DNA of 64,000 nt, taken from Chitinophagaceae bacterium (GTDB lineage: Bacteria; Bacteroidota; Bacteroidia; Chitinophagales; Chitinophagaceae). The notes under the pieces are model-generated. The model was given only the letters and a program-made list of their open reading frames with translations, did no database searches and was not told the origin of the DNA. The DNA lies in assembly GCA_947446645.1 (NCBI GenBank), contig CANFHA010000020.1:1-64000 (forward strand), written 5' to 3'. The stretch's first letter is position 1; the number at the start of each line of letters is the position of its first letter. The position numbers were made by a program, and so were the translations under genes. Of the stretch, positions 15,041-24,078 are shown one piece after another.

Positions 15041-17695
15041 CTAAAGCGTTACTATAAACTCGGTACCCTCATTCACTCTGCTCTTCACCTCTATCTTTCC
15101 GCCAAGAGATTCTACCTGTGTCTTGGTAATATACAGACCCACTCCCTTACTATCGTACCCCTGGTGAAAAACTGCGTTCAGTTTAAATATCCGGTTGCCA
15201 TACTTTTCCATATCTATACCCAAGCCATTATCTTTCACTATCAGCTGCACTTTATCATTTTTCTTTCGCGTGCTTACTACAATTTCAGGCACAACATCGG
15301 TTCTGCAATACTTCAATGAGTTGCTGATAAAATTATAGAGTATGTTTTCCAGGTATGCTCTCGGATATTTCAGGCAGGTCACTTCCAGGTTTAGTATTAT
15401 CCGCGCATGCTTCTCGAATATTGTACTATACAGCTGTGTAGTAATATCGTTTACAGTAGCCTTTACATCACAATCGTCATAAGATATCTCCTTATCCAGC
15501 TTGATCTTGGTGATCTCCATTAACGTTGCCAGGCTGCTCATCAATGCTGAGCTGCTCTCTTCAATCATTTCCAGGGCCTCATCAGTTGTAAACAGCTCAC
15601 TGAGTGAGTTATCTGATTCGGAGCTATCCTTGTTATTCTTAGCCCTAAGCACCCCGGAAAGCATCTTTATGTTTGCTGCCGGTCCGCGCAGGTTATGGGC
15701 AATTATATGACTTAGTTCTTCAAGCTGGTTTACTTTGTTCAGCAGGTTTATCCTGGTTGCTTCCATCTCTGCATTCTTCCTTCCAATCTCATTTTCCAGC
15801 TCCTTACTCTTAGTGACATCCACAACCTGCGCTATAAAAAAGCGAGGATTATCGTCGCTGCCCCACACCACCGATACAGTCTGTGATACCAGCACTATTT
15901 TCTTCTTCTTTGAAACATACCGCTTCTCGATATTATAGGTCGATATCTCCCTTGTGAGTAATTTTTTCACCAGTGCAAAGTCCAGCTTCCGGTCGTCTGA
16001 GTAAGTAATATCCCGTAATGAAAGCTCAACCAGTTCAGTCTTTGGATAGCCGGTCATCTCACACAATACATTATTCACATCAAACCACTTGCCTTCAGGA
16101 CTTATCAAAGCCATACCGATACCGGAATAATCAAACGCGCTTGCAAAAGTATCACGGCTGGTCTTAAGCGCCTGCTCCGCAAGTATACGATCCGTAATAT
16201 TAAGCCCGTAACCGATCATCATCTGCAGTTCACCTTTTTCATCAAAAACAGGGAACATATTCCGCAAATGATGCTCTATCTCGCCGGTGGCGTTATGCAA
16301 CTTCTCCTCCCACTGTATCGGGTGCCTTTCACTTTCAGCCGTATTGAAGATCTGCCGTCTCCGCTCTGCTATAGACATAGGTTTATTTTTCGCCCTGCAG
16401 TAGTCCTCGTCAGTTTTACCAATTAGCCAATGTCGCAGCTCATTATCCCTAATTGCCACAGGGTTAATGAACAGATACCTGTGCTGCGCATCGAAGACTA
16501 CAATATCTGCCGCAATGGAATTAAGTACCCGCTCATAAAATATGCGCTGATCTTCCAGTCTCTTCTCCGCATATTTCTGGTTAGTAACATCGCTGAACTT
16601 CCATATACCAACTTTGTTATTATTACCAAAAGTCAGTGGTATGTAGTCGCGCGTAAAGATCCTGCCATCTGCAAGTTCCCACTCCTCTTTCAGCACTATC
16701 TCATTCTTCTCCAGTATCTCATCTGTACGCTTAGGGAATTTCTCCGGGTATTTATAAAAGTATTTTGTTACCCCAAGTCTTTTGCTGATATCCTTTCCCA
16801 CCAACTGGTCAGCCGACCCGCTGATGCTGTACATATCACAAAACATCTGGTTCGCGAAAATTATCCTTCTATATTCATCTGTCACCAATATCCCGCTATG
16901 AAGATTATTGATAAGCTTGGCCAATAGCTGTGCTGAACCCGAATATCGCTCTTCCGATATTTTCCGGTCAGTTATATTCGTCTGGGTGCCAATGAATCTT
17001 AATGGTCTGCCATGCTCCATATAAGAGACAGCTATACCACGGCTCAGTATCCATTTATAAGTGCCATCTTTGCACAGATACCTGAATTCGACAGAGAAAA
17101 CAGGTATTTCTCCGGCAAGGTACTGCTCCCTTGTCTGTTCATAACGGAGCATATCATCCGGATGTACCTTTGCCGCCCACTGTGTACGGGTTGATATCTC
17201 TTCCGCTATATATCCAAATTCTTCGTGCCACCTGTCAGAAAAATATATTTTATCCGTCTGGAGGTTTACGTCCCACATACCATCGCCTGCAGCATCAAGC
17301 GCAAGTTTCCATTTATCTTCTATCAGCGGGGCAATGGTCTGTTGGACTTGCTTTCTGATGGCTACAAAAATAAAATCCTTATCCGGATGTACCAGCATCA
17401 CTTTAATGTTGAACGTACCGGCGAATATTGCGTTTGAGACGTAATAGTCAATGCTCCCGGTTTTACCCTGCTGAAACGCTTCAGTAACCAGGTCATCTAT
17501 GTGCCGGAAAATATTGTCGTTTCCGGCATCTAATATCGGCTTGCCGAGATACCTTTTTTGATCGCTGATCTTATACTCGCTACCCTCCCAGATCTTTGTA
17601 ACAACATGCTCATGCGAAACCTCCACGAGAAGGTCGCACAACTGCAGTAATGCATTTGCAATGATTTCAATATCCCTGGTGAGACTTCCGGTCAT
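15041..17695 (-). CDS. Multi-PAS sensor histidine kinase
   Basis: 884 residues without a membrane segment. After an N-terminal region (1-140) come about four PAS/PAC units, starting near 148 (LDAAGDGMWDV), 275 (NNLHSGILVTDEYRRIIFAN), 395 (NSIAADIVVFDAQHRYLF) and 515 (FDYSGIGMALISPEG). A coiled coil (about 635-655) leads to the H-box LSHIIAHNLRGPAANI, then the catalytic domain with NSLKYCR (N box), VKDNGLGIDM (G1) and SKGVGLYITK (G2). It has no receiver domain and no regulator gene beside it. It sits between UDP-GlcNAc 2-epimerase (8 bp away) and heparinase (12 bp away), so it is likely expressed with the polysaccharide enzymes and may tune the locus in response to a cytosolic signal. Confidence 0.93.
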   Translation of the reverse strand: MTGSLTRDIEIIANALLQLCDLLVEVSHEHVVTKIWEGSEYKISDQKRYLGKPILDAGNDNIFRHIDDLVTEAFQQGKTGSIDYYVSNAIFAGTFNIKVMLVHPDKDFIFVAIRKQVQQTIAPLIEDKWKLALDAAGDGMWDVNLQTDKIYFSDRWHEEFGYIAEEISTRTQWAAKVHPDDMLRYEQTREQYLAGEIPVFSVEFRYLCKDGTYKWILSRGIAVSYMEHGRPLRFIGTQTNITDRKISEERYSGSAQLLAKLINNLHSGILVTDEYRRIIFANQMFCDMYSISGSADQLVGKDISKRLGVTKYFYKYPEKFPKRTDEILEKNEIVLKEEWELADGRIFTRDYIPLTFGNNNKVGIWKFSDVTNQKYAEKRLEDQRIFYERVLNSIAADIVVFDAQHRYLFINPVAIRDNELRHWLIGKTDEDYCRAKNKPMSIAERRRQIFNTAESERHPIQWEEKLHNATGEIEHHLRNMFPVFDEKGELQMMIGYGLNITDRILAEQALKTSRDTFASAFDYSGIGMALISPEGKWFDVNNVLCEMTGYPKTELVELSLRDITYSDDRKLDFALVKKLLTREISTYNIEKRYVSKKKKIVLVSQTVSVVWGSDDNPRFFIAQVVDVTKSKELENEIGRKNAEMEATRINLLNKVNQLEELSHIIAHNLRGPAANIKMLSGVLRAKNNKDSSESDNSLSELFTTDEALEMIEESSSALMSSLATLMEITKIKLDKEISYDDCDVKATVNDITTQLYSTIFEKHARIILNLEVTCLKYPRAYLENILYNFISNSLKYCRTDVVPEIVVSTRKKNDKVQLIVKDNGLGIDMEKYGNRIFKLNAVFHQGYDSKGVGLYITKTQVESLGGKIEVKSRVNEGTEFIVTL

Positions 17696-17703
17696 TTAGC
17701 AAC

Positions 17704-18804
17704 TCAATTTAAACCAAAAATCCGGGTTATGCTACTTACTATTCTATCTGCTGTTTTTCCATCCCACAATGCCGGAATAGCGCCTTCTTTCCACTGCCCG
17801 GCAAATAATCTCTCAAAGGCAGGCTGAATACTCTTTGGATCTGTGCCCAAAAGCTCATTGGTACCTACCGTGCACGTTTCCGGCCGTTCCGTACTATCTC
17901 TGAGTGTCATACAAGGCACAGCCATTACGGTTGCCTCCTCTGTAATGCCACCTGAATCCGTGATCACAGCTTTTGCATTCTTCACCAGGTAGTTGAACTC
18001 AAGATATCCTAACGGATCAATAACATGAAGATTATCTGCGTTCACACCAATAGTTTGCAGGATCTTGGCAGTGCGCGGATGTACAGGAAAGATAACAGGT
18101 AAACCCCGTGAATTGGTAACGATCTCTGTTATCAATTCTTTAAGCTTGTCCTTATCATCAACGTTAGCAGGCCGGTGCAGTGTCATAATTATATATCCGC
18201 CGGATGTAAGGCCGTATTCGCTCCACAACGCCGGCTGCGAAAACCTGGGCATTTGCTTATACAATGTGTCTATCATTGTATTGCCTACGAAATAAATTTG
18301 CTCTTCTTTTACTCCCGATTTGCGGAGATTATTATTCGCAACCTCTGAGGTGGTAAAAAAATAATCTGTGATCGCATCTGTTACGATCCTGTTTATTTCC
18401 TCCGGCATCGTCCAGTCGCCCGATCTGATCCCACCCTCTACGTGTGCCACCTTTATATTGTTCACCTTTTTTGCGGCAATAGAGCATGCCATTGTAGAGG
18501 TAACATCACCCACTACTACGCACAAATCACAAGGTTTTTCCAGCAGCAGCCTTTCATACCCTATCATTATTTTACCGGTCTGCTCTGCTTGCGTGCCAGA
18601 GCCCGCCTCAAGGTTGTGGTGCGGCTCCGGTATACCCAATTGTTCAAAAAAATCACCGCTCATCTTCTTATCATAGTGCTGCCCTGTGTGCACCAGCCGG
18701 AACTGAATGTTTACACCAGCCTTACCAGCTGCATTTATCGCCTCTATTATCGGCGCTATTTTTATAAAATTCGGCCTTGCCCCTGCTATTATATCTACTA
18801 ACAT
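17704..18804 (-). CDS. wecB: UDP-N-acetylglucosamine 2-epimerase (non-hydrolysing)
   Basis: 366 residues, the usual length. It interconverts UDP-GlcNAc and UDP-ManNAc in the cytoplasm, supplying ManNAc-type sugars. The family signature is complete: GARPNFIKIAPI, HTGQHYDKKMS, VVVGDVTSTMA, VAHVEGGIRSGD, EINR, TLHRPANVD, FPVHPRT and ITDSGGITEEA. In this locus the product can be oxidised further by the two-domain oxidoreductase encoded 30 bp upstream, or be used directly. It is part of the run 20949 to 13127 on the minus strand. Confidence 0.95.
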   Translation of the reverse strand: MLVDIIAGARPNFIKIAPIIEAINAAGKAGVNIQFRLVHTGQHYDKKMSGDFFEQLGIPEPHHNLEAGSGTQAEQTGKIMIGYERLLLEKPCDLCVVVGDVTSTMACSIAAKKVNNIKVAHVEGGIRSGDWTMPEEINRIVTDAITDYFFTTSEVANNNLRKSGVKEEQIYFVGNTMIDTLYKQMPRFSQPALWSEYGLTSGGYIIMTLHRPANVDDKDKLKELITEIVTNSRGLPVIFPVHPRTAKILQTIGVNADNLHVIDPLGYLEFNYLVKNAKAVITDSGGITEEATVMAVPCMTLRDSTERPETCTVGTNELLGTDPKSIQPAFERLFAGQWKEGAIPALWDGKTADRIVSSITRIFGLN

Positions 18805-18834
18805 CTGCTGCTGTTATTTTCCTTTATAAAAACT

Positions 18835-20949
18835 CTAACTATTTACTGAAATCCATTCCCTTTTCATCAAACTCTCAAGTGCCGCAAAACTGGCAAGTGT
18901 CGTGTTCACGATCTCATCCATTGGTATCAGCGGTGCCCCACCGGACTTTACCCGGTCTACCAGCAATTTAAACTGGGCGTTATGCCCCTTATCAAGGTTC
19001 GTTTTCAGCTTAGAGAATCCCTTCGTTCCGAATCCCTCGGTAAGTACAAAATTGTCTGTTATGATTGTACGTTCCTGCGCATACACTTCTATCCTTTCTT
19101 TTGAGTACGCCTTTGAGCCATTTGCAAAATAATTGATCACCCCTGTACTTCCATTTTCGTACTGCAGTAAGATAGAAGCGTTGTCGGTATTTGCCTGTGG
19201 GTTTGCGCCCATTGCATTCATACACACTGCCGTTATTTTACTACCGGTGAGGAAGGTGATGAGGTCCATGTAATGGCAGGCCTCTCCTACTATCCTTCCA
19301 CCGCCTACTTTCAGATCATGCACCCACACGCTTGCCGGAATATTACCTGCATTCATTGTAGCTATAACATTCATCTGGGCCTCGCCAACAAGTTGTTTCA
19401 CGCGTTGCATATGCGGCGAGAATCGCCGGTTGAACCCAACCGTAAGCGTTTTAGTACCGTTATATACAGCAAGTATTTCATCAAGTTCAGCCCGGCTGAG
19501 TGCCAGTGGCTTTTCTACAAACACATGCTTTCCTGCCTGCAGACTTTCCACCACCATATGCGCATGCTCATTGTGCCGTGTGGTTATCATTACCAGATCA
19601 ACTGAAGGATCGTTAATGATACTTTTATAATCCGTGGTACTCTTTCCTATCTTATATTTTTTCGCAAGCGATGTGCCCGTAAGACCTGATGCACTTGCTA
19701 TGGAATATAGCGGCGCGCCAATGGCTCCCAGCACTGGCAACATCGTCATTGCAGTAAAGTTTCCTGCACCAATAATTCCGACGCCTCCCTTTCCTGCTGC
19801 AAAACTTCCGCTCGTTATCTGTACTGTATCAGCATTATTGCTGTCTTCCGGGTACTCGAGTATAGACGCTATTGATGAGCCGCTACTGATATTCGCATAT
19901 ATCTTGTTATACTCATTGAGCGGCACACGCTCCGTTATCAGCGATTTCACTTCCAGCTTGCCACTGCTAATAGTTTGCAGCAAGGCTTTAAAATTTCGCT
20001 GTTCCGTCCAGCGCACAAAGGGTAGCGGATAATCTATGCCTGCCTTCTCATAATTGTCGTCGTACCGGCCGGGGCCGTAAGAGCAGGACACCTGGAATGT
20101 CAGCTCCTTCTCATAAAAATCAGCGCGACTTACATTGAGACCAATTACACCAACAAGTATGATACGCCCTCGCTTCCTGCTCATCCTGGCTGCATCCGAG
20201 ATGATCTCATCTGTCTTCGCCGAAGCAGTTATGATCACACCATCAGCGCCAATATTGTCAGTCAGTTCTGTTATATGCTTTACAGCGTCTACTCCATCCC
20301 TGGGGTTTATTGCTATAATTCCCTTCTTCTTTGCTATTTCAATTTTACCTGCATCAAGGTCAATTCCTATTACGCGGCAGCCATTAGCTACAAGCAACTC
20401 AGCTGTTATCAGCCCAATAAGGCCTAACCCAACTACAACTATAGTTTCCCCCAATTGCGGATCGCACAGCCGTATACCCTGTAATCCTATGGAACCAATA
20501 ACGGTAAACGCAGCTTCTTCGTCGCTTACATTATCAGGTATATGAGCACAAAGATTTTTAGGAACGCACACAAACTCGGCATGCTGGCCATTGCTGGCCA
20601 CCCTGTCCCCGGTTTTGAAATCCGTAACCCCGTCGCCAACAGCTATTACTTTACCCACATTACAGTAGCCCAGCGGCAGTGGCTGCCCCAACTTATTAAA
20701 CACCGCTGTAAGGGTTGGCTTCAATCCCTCGGTCTTTACCTTGGCAATCACCTGCTTCACTCTGTCTGGTTGCTGCATAGCCTTCTGCAGCATGTTTGCA
20801 CGCCCAAACTCAACCAGCATTCGCTCGGTACCTACAGACACCAGAGTACGCGTGGTTTTTATGAGAATGCAGCCACGCTTAACTTTCGGCGCAGGCACTT
20901 CCTCCAGCACTGTTTCCCCATTCTTAAAAGACTGAATTATTTGTTTCAA
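18835..20949 (-). CDS. Two-domain oxidoreductase: zinc-type dehydrogenase fused to Gfo/Idh/MocA
   Basis: 704 residues. Residues 1-370 are a medium-chain dehydrogenase: LPLGYCNVGKV, GDRVASNGQHAEFV, and the nucleotide fold VVGLGLIGLITAELL. Residues 385-700 are a Gfo/Idh/MocA domain: VGIIGAGNFTAMTML, ITTRHNEHAHMVVE, EKPLALS and a C-terminal part with GEACHYMDL. This fusion recurs in surface-polysaccharide loci and is thought to oxidise and reduce sugar nucleotides; the exact reaction is not established. It starts the unit that continues with wecB, the PAS kinase and the heparinase, and has a -7 box 76 bases upstream. The HxGxxD-like wording of canonical zinc sites is changed here (NGQHAE), so zinc binding is uncertain. 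Confidence 0.9.
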   Translation of the reverse strand: MKQIIQSFKNGETVLEEVPAPKVKRGCILIKTTRTLVSVGTERMLVEFGRANMLQKAMQQPDRVKQVIAKVKTEGLKPTLTAVFNKLGQPLPLGYCNVGKVIAVGDGVTDFKTGDRVASNGQHAEFVCVPKNLCAHIPDNVSDEEAAFTVIGSIGLQGIRLCDPQLGETIVVVGLGLIGLITAELLVANGCRVIGIDLDAGKIEIAKKKGIIAINPRDGVDAVKHITELTDNIGADGVIITASAKTDEIISDAARMSRKRGRIILVGVIGLNVSRADFYEKELTFQVSCSYGPGRYDDNYEKAGIDYPLPFVRWTEQRNFKALLQTISSGKLEVKSLITERVPLNEYNKIYANISSGSSIASILEYPEDSNNADTVQITSGSFAAGKGGVGIIGAGNFTAMTMLPVLGAIGAPLYSIASASGLTGTSLAKKYKIGKSTTDYKSIINDPSVDLVMITTRHNEHAHMVVESLQAGKHVFVEKPLALSRAELDEILAVYNGTKTLTVGFNRRFSPHMQRVKQLVGEAQMNVIATMNAGNIPASVWVHDLKVGGGRIVGEACHYMDLITFLTGSKITAVCMNAMGANPQANTDNASILLQYENGSTGVINYFANGSKAYSKERIEVYAQERTIITDNFVLTEGFGTKGFSKLKTNLDKGHNAQFKLLVDRVKSGGAPLIPMDEIVNTTLASFAALESLMKREWISVNS

Positions 20950-21025
20950 AATATTTATTGCTTAGCAGCAAAGCTTATTAAAATACGCATATGCACATAT
21001 TCTATCTGTTTGCTTTTTCAGTTTG

Positions 21026-21033
21026 CAAAGGTA
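21026..21033 (-). promoter_or_regulatory. -7 box of the oxidoreductase-wecB-kinase-heparinase unit
   Basis: TACCTTTG on the minus strand, exact TAnnTTTG, 76 bases before the ATG at 20949. It lies in the divergent spacer facing the plus-strand gene at 21184. Confidence 0.55.
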
Positions 21034-21183
21034 ACGAATATAGCTAATCTCGTTGAATTGCATTGTGACCCGCGTCAGGGGGAAAAAACCGGTGTCAAGG
21101 CAGGCCCTCAATGTAGCCCGGAGTGCCACTTTTGTGAACAAGCTGTATATTTCAATACCTTAGCGCATCAAACATTTTTGTTT

Positions 21184-21630
21184 ATGCTTCATGATTTACT
21201 TTTTGAAAGATTTCAAATAGAGATTGAAAATAAAATTATCACCCCCTTAAAAGAATTGCTAGTCAGCCTGAAGCTGGATAGCAAAATATCCATAGCAACA
21301 GAGTCATACGACGGCTACCCTGATTGTGATGAGCTGCAGGTAATGGTGAACTACAACGACAAAAAGTCACCCGGCGACGGCTTTCAGTTAACATACGATC
21401 TGTATTATGGCGAAGACAAAGAAAATAAAAGAGAAGTGGAGATATCCATGCTATCTGACATCCTCAGGGGAGCTATAGGAAACTACGGAGGTATTTGCTG
21501 GCCACAGAAAGAAATAAAATTCAATTTCAATGGGCTCTCAACGCTTGACGATGAACTTGCCGAAGATGTAGTGATCTGCGGGCTGCTCCTGAAAGAGCAC
21601 CTGTTTGATAGCCTGCATGTACAACACTAA
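21184..21630 (+). CDS. Conserved-looking small acidic protein of unknown function
   Basis: 148 residues from the ATG at 21184. An earlier in-frame start would overlap the opposite oxidoreductase gene by 400 bp and was not used. The protein is soluble, acidic and without signal or membrane segments; a segment LQVMVNYNDKK followed by FQLTYDLYYGED looks like paired beta strands and the rest mostly helical. I do not recognise a family. It is followed after 12 bp by the gene at 21643 on the same strand, and the pair is oriented against the surrounding polysaccharide genes. TACCTTAG near 21161, one base off the consensus, may be the promoter. Confidence 0.7.
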   Translation: MLHDLLFERFQIEIENKIITPLKELLVSLKLDSKISIATESYDGYPDCDELQVMVNYNDKKSPGDGFQLTYDLYYGEDKENKREVEISMLSDILRGAIGNYGGICWPQKEIKFNFNGLSTLDDELAEDVVICGLLLKEHLFDSLHVQH

Positions 21631-21642
21631 TAAACTACTCAG

Positions 21643-22188
21643 ATGGGAAACTTTCATAAAAGCATTCGTGAGCAGGATAAAAAGTTCATAGAGCGCCAAA
21701 AAATGTTCTTTGTTGCTACGGCACCTTTGGAGGCAGGCACGCACATCAATTTATCACCAAAGGGGATGGACAGCTTCCGGGTACTATCGGCGACCCAGGT
21801 GGCTTACCTCGACATTGTTGGCAGCGGTAACGAAACATCTGCGCACATACTACAGAACGGACGAATCACTTTTATGTTCTGCGCGTTCGATGAGCCGCCT
21901 AATATCTTGCGCCTGTATGGCAATGGGCGTACCGTTCTTCCTTCAGACAGCGGGTGGGATGAGCTTGCGGCAAATTTTGAAATACATATAGCCACCAGGC
22001 AGATCATTGTTGCAGATATCTATGAGATTCAAACCTCTTGTGGTTTCAGCGTGCCATTATATGATTATGCGGGCGAACGAGACCACGCAGAGAAATGGGC
22101 CATAAAGAAAGGTGCAGAGGGACTGGATGCATACAAGAAGCAAAAAAATCGAGTAAGCCTGGATGGGCTGAAAACAGCGTTATACTAA
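21643..22188 (+). CDS. Pyridoxamine 5'-phosphate oxidase-like (FMN-binding split barrel) protein
   Basis: 181 residues. The order of elements fits the PNPOx-like split barrel: an N-terminal helix with IERQKMFFVATAP, then HINLSPKGMDSFRVLSATQVAYLDIVGSGNETSAHI, where PKG and the N-E-T-S/H-I segment are the usual FMN-contact strands, then ITFMFCAFDEPPNILRLYG and DIYEIQTSCGFSVPLYDY. Such proteins bind FMN, F420 or heme, and most are unassigned. It is the second gene of a plus-strand pair inside the polysaccharide locus with no evident link to it. Confidence 0.8.
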   Translation: MGNFHKSIREQDKKFIERQKMFFVATAPLEAGTHINLSPKGMDSFRVLSATQVAYLDIVGSGNETSAHILQNGRITFMFCAFDEPPNILRLYGNGRTVLPSDSGWDELAANFEIHIATRQIIVADIYEIQTSCGFSVPLYDYAGERDHAEKWAIKKGAEGLDAYKKQKNRVSLDGLKTALY

Positions 22189-22279
22189 TGCTTTACAGGT
22201 CAAGTCCAGATAGTATCCATATGCTTAGCATTACCAGAACACACATCGAAGTCTGCATACACTGATTGCAAAATTCCAA

Positions 22280-23290
22280 TCAACCACTCAACAAATCAAC
22301 CAATTTATCTGCTTCATTTCGGGTAACAACTTCCGGAAATGGCAGATCAGTGCTCAGCGCCTTCATCACAGCATCAGCTATTGATAACTTATCATAGGGT
22401 TCAAAAGCAAGACTGGGTTTAACCACATCATAAACATAGGGCAAATTGGATGCCAGAACCTTCATGCCACTGTCTGCCGCTTCAATAAGCGGCAACCCAA
22501 AACTCTCTATAATAGAAGGAAAAATAAGGTAGGGACAGGTGAAATAAAGCGCTCGCGGATCTACATACACATGGTTTACTATACGTGCGCCACGTGCATT
22601 CAGCTCATTCACTCTTGCTATAAACTGTGGTGCTGTGTTGTCTATCGTCACGTGTAGTTTCGGCGTCTGGCCTTGGCTCAACAGATATTCCCATGCATCA
22701 AGCAACGTCGGGTAATTCTTCTGAGGAGAGGGATTACTTATAAATACGAACTCATCTTTTACCCGCTGATCAAATGGCTTGTACCCACCGCTATATTTTT
22801 TGTTATCGTAGAAGGGGATTGAAAGACAATGCGCATTATCCTTTAAACCCAGCGCAGTAAGCTCTGATGCCATATGCGGTGTCTGCACTATGTAATAATC
22901 CGTGTTCATATTAAATCTCTTTACTACCAGGTACTTCAAATATTGTTTGAAATACATCTTAGTAAATTTCCGCTTAGGCGCCTCAAGCAGTTTCTGGTTA
23001 TGAAAATAGGTATATGCAGGCACACCCATATTTATGGGTGGCGGTGTATTTGCAAAGCAGAAAACCTTGGTATACTTACCCCTGTTCTGCTTATAAAACT
23101 TCAGGCGGTCTTTCATGCTGTTCGGGATCACCAGGTAGTTTCTGTCAAGCTGCGCTGGTCGCTGAAAACGGGGATCCAGCAGAAAAAAGAACTGTTCCCT
23201 TTTAGAATGGGCGAGTATTTTTTCGATCAGGTACTGCAGCAATACTGCGCCACCACCCTTATTTATGTACAAAGCATCAATGAGGATCAT
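22280..23290 (-). CDS. Glycosyltransferase (GT-B, family 1/4-like)
   Basis: 336 residues. It is expected to add a sugar to the growing lipid-linked glycan. Visible are the short N-terminus MILIDALYINKGGGAVLL, the segment TPPPINMGVPAYTYFHN, the inter-domain FVFISNPSPQKNYPTLLDAW, and the C-terminal donor-site pattern FPSIIESFGLPLIEAADSG with the conserved E-x7-E spacing. Its start overlaps the formyltransferase stop by four bases (ATGA), so the two are coupled. It is the last gene of the upstream half of the locus. Confidence 0.88.
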   Translation of the reverse strand: MILIDALYINKGGGAVLLQYLIEKILAHSKREQFFFLLDPRFQRPAQLDRNYLVIPNSMKDRLKFYKQNRGKYTKVFCFANTPPPINMGVPAYTYFHNQKLLEAPKRKFTKMYFKQYLKYLVVKRFNMNTDYYIVQTPHMASELTALGLKDNAHCLSIPFYDNKKYSGGYKPFDQRVKDEFVFISNPSPQKNYPTLLDAWEYLLSQGQTPKLHVTIDNTAPQFIARVNELNARGARIVNHVYVDPRALYFTCPYLIFPSIIESFGLPLIEAADSGMKVLASNLPYVYDVVKPSLAFEPYDKLSIADAVMKALSTDLPFPEVVTRNEADKLVDLLSG

Positions 23291-24078
23291 TTTTCGTTTT
23301 GCTGCTTTTTAAGTTGCTCAAATTGCCTTTCCATTTTCCTAAACTGCCGGTACGAAGGCGTCGTATACGACGTTCCTTTACCCTGATGCTTCGCACCACT
23401 AAAATATTGCTCAAAATGCTGCAACACACGTACAAGCCCTATCACCGAGGCATCAAACAAACGTGCATAATTGTACGCCACCGTATCTTCCAGTGTCTTC
23501 CTGAAAACAATGGGTATCTTTTCCTGCAGCACTATTTCTCCGGTATCTATATGCCGGTCTATTTTATGTATCGTATATCCTGTTTCGGGCGATCCGTTGT
23601 ATATCTGCCATAAAATGCTCTGCGCATTCTGGTACTCTGGAAGCACCTCGTGATGAATGTTGAGCATTCCGAATTTCGGCACACTGAATACTTTCTTCGA
23701 GATGTATCCATTACCCAGGCTAAGGCCCACATCTGCATTGGCTTCCTGGAAGAGTGCTACGGTTTCCTGGCTGTTTGTGAAAGGCACTCTTTTAAACGGG
23801 ATATGGTGTTGCCTGCAAAATTCTTCTGCATCCCCGATCTTGCAATATTTTGCCACATCCTCATTATACCACTTTCGCATCCGCACTCCGTTCATAGCGC
23901 CACGCAGACCTATGGTTAATATCTTTCTTATCCGCTTCAGGTATTGCTTCTTCCTGTTAGCCGCCTGCCCTTCGCTTACTACCACCATGGCAATATCTAC
24001 GCCGCTGGCTGCATAGAGAGCAGGTAAGTGATGCCCTGTGGTGCCGTAAACCGAAGTTGTTAAGATGATTACTTTCAT
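23287..24078 (-). CDS. Formyltransferase-family protein (sugar N-formyltransferase candidate)
   Basis: 263 residues. The formyl_trans_N fold with the catalytic triad intact: N140 and H142 in MLNIHHEVLPEY, D178 in HIDTGEIV. It would transfer a formyl group from N10-formyl-tetrahydrofolate. It lacks the C-terminal tRNA-binding domain of methionyl-tRNA formyltransferase and lies between a polysaccharide deacetylase and a glycosyltransferase with ATGA overlaps on both sides, so formylation of an amino sugar, as by VioF/FdtF/WlaRD-type enzymes, is the best guess. The free amine could come from the deacetylase or from the PglE-like aminotransferase. Confidence 0.85.
   Translation of the reverse strand: MKVIILTTSVYGTTGHHLPALYAASGVDIAMVVVSEGQAANRKKQYLKRIRKILTIGLRGAMNGVRMRKWYNEDVAKYCKIGDAEEFCRQHHIPFKRVPFTNSQETVALFQEANADVGLSLGNGYISKKVFSVPKFGMLNIHHEVLPEYQNAQSILWQIYNGSPETGYTIHKIDRHIDTGEIVLQEKIPIVFRKTLEDTVAYNYARLFDASVIGLVRVLQHFEQYFSGAKHQGKGTSYTTPSYRQFRKMERQFEQLKKQQNEK

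Noticed and set aside
20542..21183. Long N-terminal extension of the plus-strand gene at 21184
   Set aside because: The extension overlaps the well-supported oxidoreductase gene on the other strand by 400 bp and has shadow-frame composition.
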